Below are positions 5,875-7,758 of a stretch of 7,758 bases of DNA, in pieces; within the stretch, counting starts at the first letter, position 1, and the number at the start of each line of letters is the position of its first letter. Position numbers and translations under genes: made by a program. The notes under the pieces are model-generated. The model did not search any database, was not told the DNA's origin, and worked only from the letters and a program-made list of their open reading frames with translations. The stretch is from Gemmatimonadales bacterium UBA4718 (GTDB lineage: Bacteria > Gemmatimonadota > Gemmatimonadetes > Gemmatimonadales > Gemmatimonadaceae): contig DHJO01000240.1 of assembly GCA_002404375.1 (NCBI GenBank), positions 1-7,758 on the forward strand, written 5' to 3'.

Positions 5875-7365
5875 ATGACCGCACTCTCCGGAGAACAATT
5901 CGACCTTCTCGTGATCGGCGGCGGAATTACGGGTTGTGGCGTGGCGCGTGACGCCGCGATGCGCGGCCTTAGAGTGGCACTGTTCGAGAGCGATGATTTT
6001 GCGAGCGGCACCTCAGGCCGGTCGTCCAGACTCATCCACGGTGGCATCAGATATCTCGAGCGGGCTCAGCTACATCTCGTTCACGAGTCCATTCGCGAGC
6101 GGCAAACGCTGCTTCGCATCGCGCCGCATATCGTGAAGCCGCTCGCCTTCACCTGGCCGATTTACCGCGGCGCCCGCGTCGGTAAGGTGAAGTTGAGCGC
6201 AGGACTCCTCGTATACCGGCTCATGGCGGCGGGACGGTCGCGCCGACACTTCACGCTCAACGCGGCGGAGACGATCGCGCGCGAGCCGGCCCTTGAGGGC
6301 ACGGGGCTGACTGGCGGCGCGGTGTACTACGATGCGTGCACCGACGATGCGCGGCTTACGTTGGCGAATGCGCTCTCAGCGCGAGAGAATGGGGCGACGG
6401 TCACAACCCACACGCGCGTGACCGAGCTTCTCAGGGAAAACGGAAAGGCGGTCGGCGCGATCGTAAAGCCGCGATTCGCCGGCGAGGCGTATGGAGTGCG
6501 GGCCCGTGTCATCGTGAACGCAACGGGCGTGTGGGAGAACAGTTTCATCACCGACGAGCACGCGCGTCGTCGTCGCGGAAGCAAGGGAGTTCATATCTCG
6601 GTGGCCAGGGAGCGAGTTGGCAATCGGGATGCGATTACCCTCATTTCTCCGGTCGACGGACGCGTAATGTTCTGTTTGCCCGCGGGCCCACAGACGATCA
6701 TCGGCACCACCGACACCTGGACGGACGAATCCCCCGAGACGGTCCACGCCTCGCTCGACGATGTCGATTACCTGCTGCGATCGGCGAACGCCTATTTCCC
6801 GCGCGCGCAGCTGACGCGCGACGACGTAGTGAGCGCGTGGGCCGGCATCCGTCCGCTGGCGAACGCGTCGGCGACCAATCCGAGCGCCGTATCTCGTGAG
6901 CACAGCATCGTCACCGACAGCGCGGGCGTGATAAGCGTCACGGGCGGAAAGCTCACGACGTACAGATCGATGGCGGCAGAGATAGTCGATCTCGTCCAGA
7001 AATCGCTGGGTCAGGAGCGCCAACGCGCTGCTACCGACTCGACCGAGCTCCCAGGCTCAGATCGCGCGAAAGAAATCGCCAGGCTCCAGCGCGAAGACGA
7101 GAGCCTTTCCACCCCGCTCGTGGAGGGGCTTCCCTACACCGGCGCCCACCTGACCTACAGTGTGAAGGTGGAGATGGCACAGACGCTGTCCGACCTGCTA
7201 ATCCGGCGCACCCACCTCGCGTTCGAGACGCGTGATCACGGATCGAGCGTCGCACCCCGCGCGGTCAGGATCGCGGCACCCCTGCTGGGCTGGAACGAGG
7301 AGACGAAAAGCGCTCGAGTCCGGGAGTACGAGCGGGACGTCGAGCGCATGTTCGCAATCTCCTGA
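5875..7365 (+). CDS. glpD: FAD-dependent glycerol-3-phosphate dehydrogenase
   Basis: Membrane-associated respiratory flavoenzyme of 496 residues (E. coli GlpD has 501). It oxidises sn-glycerol-3-phosphate to dihydroxyacetone phosphate and passes electrons to quinone. The N-terminal dinucleotide-binding motif is GGGITGCG (15-22), followed by SSRLIHGGIRYLE (50-62). Residues matching the E. coli substrate site are R59, H240 (KGVH), R326 (AGIRPL), R341 and K359 in GGKLTTYR. IIGTTD (275-280) is another family signature. The C-terminal domain (about 421-496) contains VEMAQTLSDLLIRRT. The link between the FAD part and this domain is about 30 residues shorter than in E. coli. The ATG at 5875 was chosen because homology starts there and the promoter candidate lies just before it; an in-frame ATG at 5779 would add 32 unrelated residues. 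The ribosome binding site is weak (AAGAGA directly before ATG). No glpF or glpK is adjacent. Confidence 0.93.
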   Translation: MTALSGEQFDLLVIGGGITGCGVARDAAMRGLRVALFESDDFASGTSGRSSRLIHGGIRYLERAQLHLVHESIRERQTLLRIAPHIVKPLAFTWPIYRGARVGKVKLSAGLLVYRLMAAGRSRRHFTLNAAETIAREPALEGTGLTGGAVYYDACTDDARLTLANALSARENGATVTTHTRVTELLRENGKAVGAIVKPRFAGEAYGVRARVIVNATGVWENSFITDEHARRRRGSKGVHISVARERVGNRDAITLISPVDGRVMFCLPAGPQTIIGTTDTWTDESPETVHASLDDVDYLLRSANAYFPRAQLTRDDVVSAWAGIRPLANASATNPSAVSREHSIVTDSAGVISVTGGKLTTYRSMAAEIVDLVQKSLGQERQRAATDSTELPGSDRAKEIARLQREDESLSTPLVEGLPYTGAHLTYSVKVEMAQTLSDLLIRRTHLAFETRDHGSSVAPRAVRIAAPLLGWNEETKSARVREYERDVERMFAIS

Positions 7366-7398
7366 GACATCAAGCCGGAACGAGTTTGTCGCCACGCA

Positions 7399-7758
7399 TC
7401 AGCCCGTTACCGCTTGAATTGTCACGGGCGGTGGCGGCTTCAGCAGCAACTCATTCTCCATCGCCACCTCGTTTTCCAGGTTCTGGTGGTCGCGGTTGAT
7501 CGTCGCCATGGCTCGCCGCTGCCCTCCGACCATGTACGAAACGGCACAATCCATCTTCATCACATCCCCATCGATTTTCGTTTCATCCCAACGCTCGACG
7601 TGGCCTGTGTACTGAATGGAGACCTTGTCGAAGTGAGCGCTCCAGAAGAAGGGGATGTCATCGAATCGGTCGCGATAGCCGAGCATGTTACGCGCGACCA
7701 CCTGCCCTTGACGCTCAGCGACAACCCAGTGCTCGACGCGAAGGCGCGCATCGGAGTA
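7399..7758 (-). CDS. FAD-dependent pyridine-nucleotide oxidoreductase, C-terminal part (5' end outside window)
   Basis: The last 119 residues of a flavoprotein reductase entering from the right edge; the reading frame is open to the final base. The visible part starts in the end of the FAD domain, with RVEHWVVAERQGQ followed by ARNMLG, the characteristic stretch of ferredoxin/rubredoxin-reductase and AIF-like enzymes. A reductase C-terminal domain follows: PFFWSAHFD, IQYTGHVERWDE, then an alternating beta pattern ending ATINRD, and a final helix LENEVAMENELL. The tail is proline-rich (KPPPP). Enzymes of this type carry electrons from NAD(P)H to small iron-sulfur proteins, but the partner cannot be inferred because the N-terminus, which might contain a Rieske domain, is missing. 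A GTG at 7699-7701 could be mistaken for a start, but similarity continues upstream of it. It converges on glpD. Confidence 0.85.
   Translation of the reverse strand, partial: YSDARLRVEHWVVAERQGQVVARNMLGYRDRFDDIPFFWSAHFDKVSIQYTGHVERWDETKIDGDVMKMDCAVSYMVGGQRRAMATINRDHQNLENEVAMENELLLKPPPPVTIQAVTG

Noticed and set aside
6376..7023. Minus-strand open frame (215 codons) opposite glpD
   Set aside because: GlpD motifs cover this stretch on the plus strand; the antisense frame has no family features.

Overview
This looks like an ordinary stretch of a high-GC bacterial chromosome with tightly packed metabolic and repair genes. I see no mobile element, CRISPR array, tRNA or rRNA. The mix of an M14 zinc carboxypeptidase lipoprotein, a fused FadJ-type beta-oxidation enzyme and a GC-rich codon style would suit a soil-type phylum such as Gemmatimonadota or Acidobacteriota. 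That placement is inference and has no marker-gene support. The lipoprotein signal and the FadI/FadJ type point to a Gram-negative-type cell.

Layout: Bases 1 to 5734 hold four genes on the minus strand. In transcription order they are ada (methylation-damage sensor and repair protein), fadI (3-ketoacyl-CoA thiolase), fadJ (hydratase/3-hydroxyacyl-CoA dehydrogenase fusion), and an M14 carboxypeptidase lipoprotein that runs off the left edge. The ada-fadI gap is 32 bp, fadI and fadJ overlap by 4 bp (ATGA), and the fadJ-M14 gap is 17 bp, so one transcript could cover all four. Bases 5735 to 5874 form a divergent control region. On the plus strand, glpD (FAD-dependent glycerol-3-phosphate dehydrogenase) runs from 5875 to 7365. 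It converges, with 33 bp between stop codons, on the 3' end of a minus-strand FAD-dependent oxidoreductase that enters from the right edge.

How the genes fit together: FadI and FadJ carry out the last three steps of the fatty-acid beta-oxidation cycle. GlpD feeds glycerol-3-phosphate from lipid breakdown into glycolysis and the quinone pool, so the region has a loose lipid-catabolism theme. Ada removes methyl groups from DNA and, once methylated, normally activates its own promoter.

The most interesting signal is in the divergent control region. An AAT-N6-GCAA element, closely resembling the methyl-Ada operator known from E. coli, lies upstream of ada and immediately next to the likely -10 box of glpD. 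If it is real, methylation damage could induce ada together with the two beta-oxidation genes behind it and could also affect glpD. This is a testable hypothesis, not a demonstrated system.
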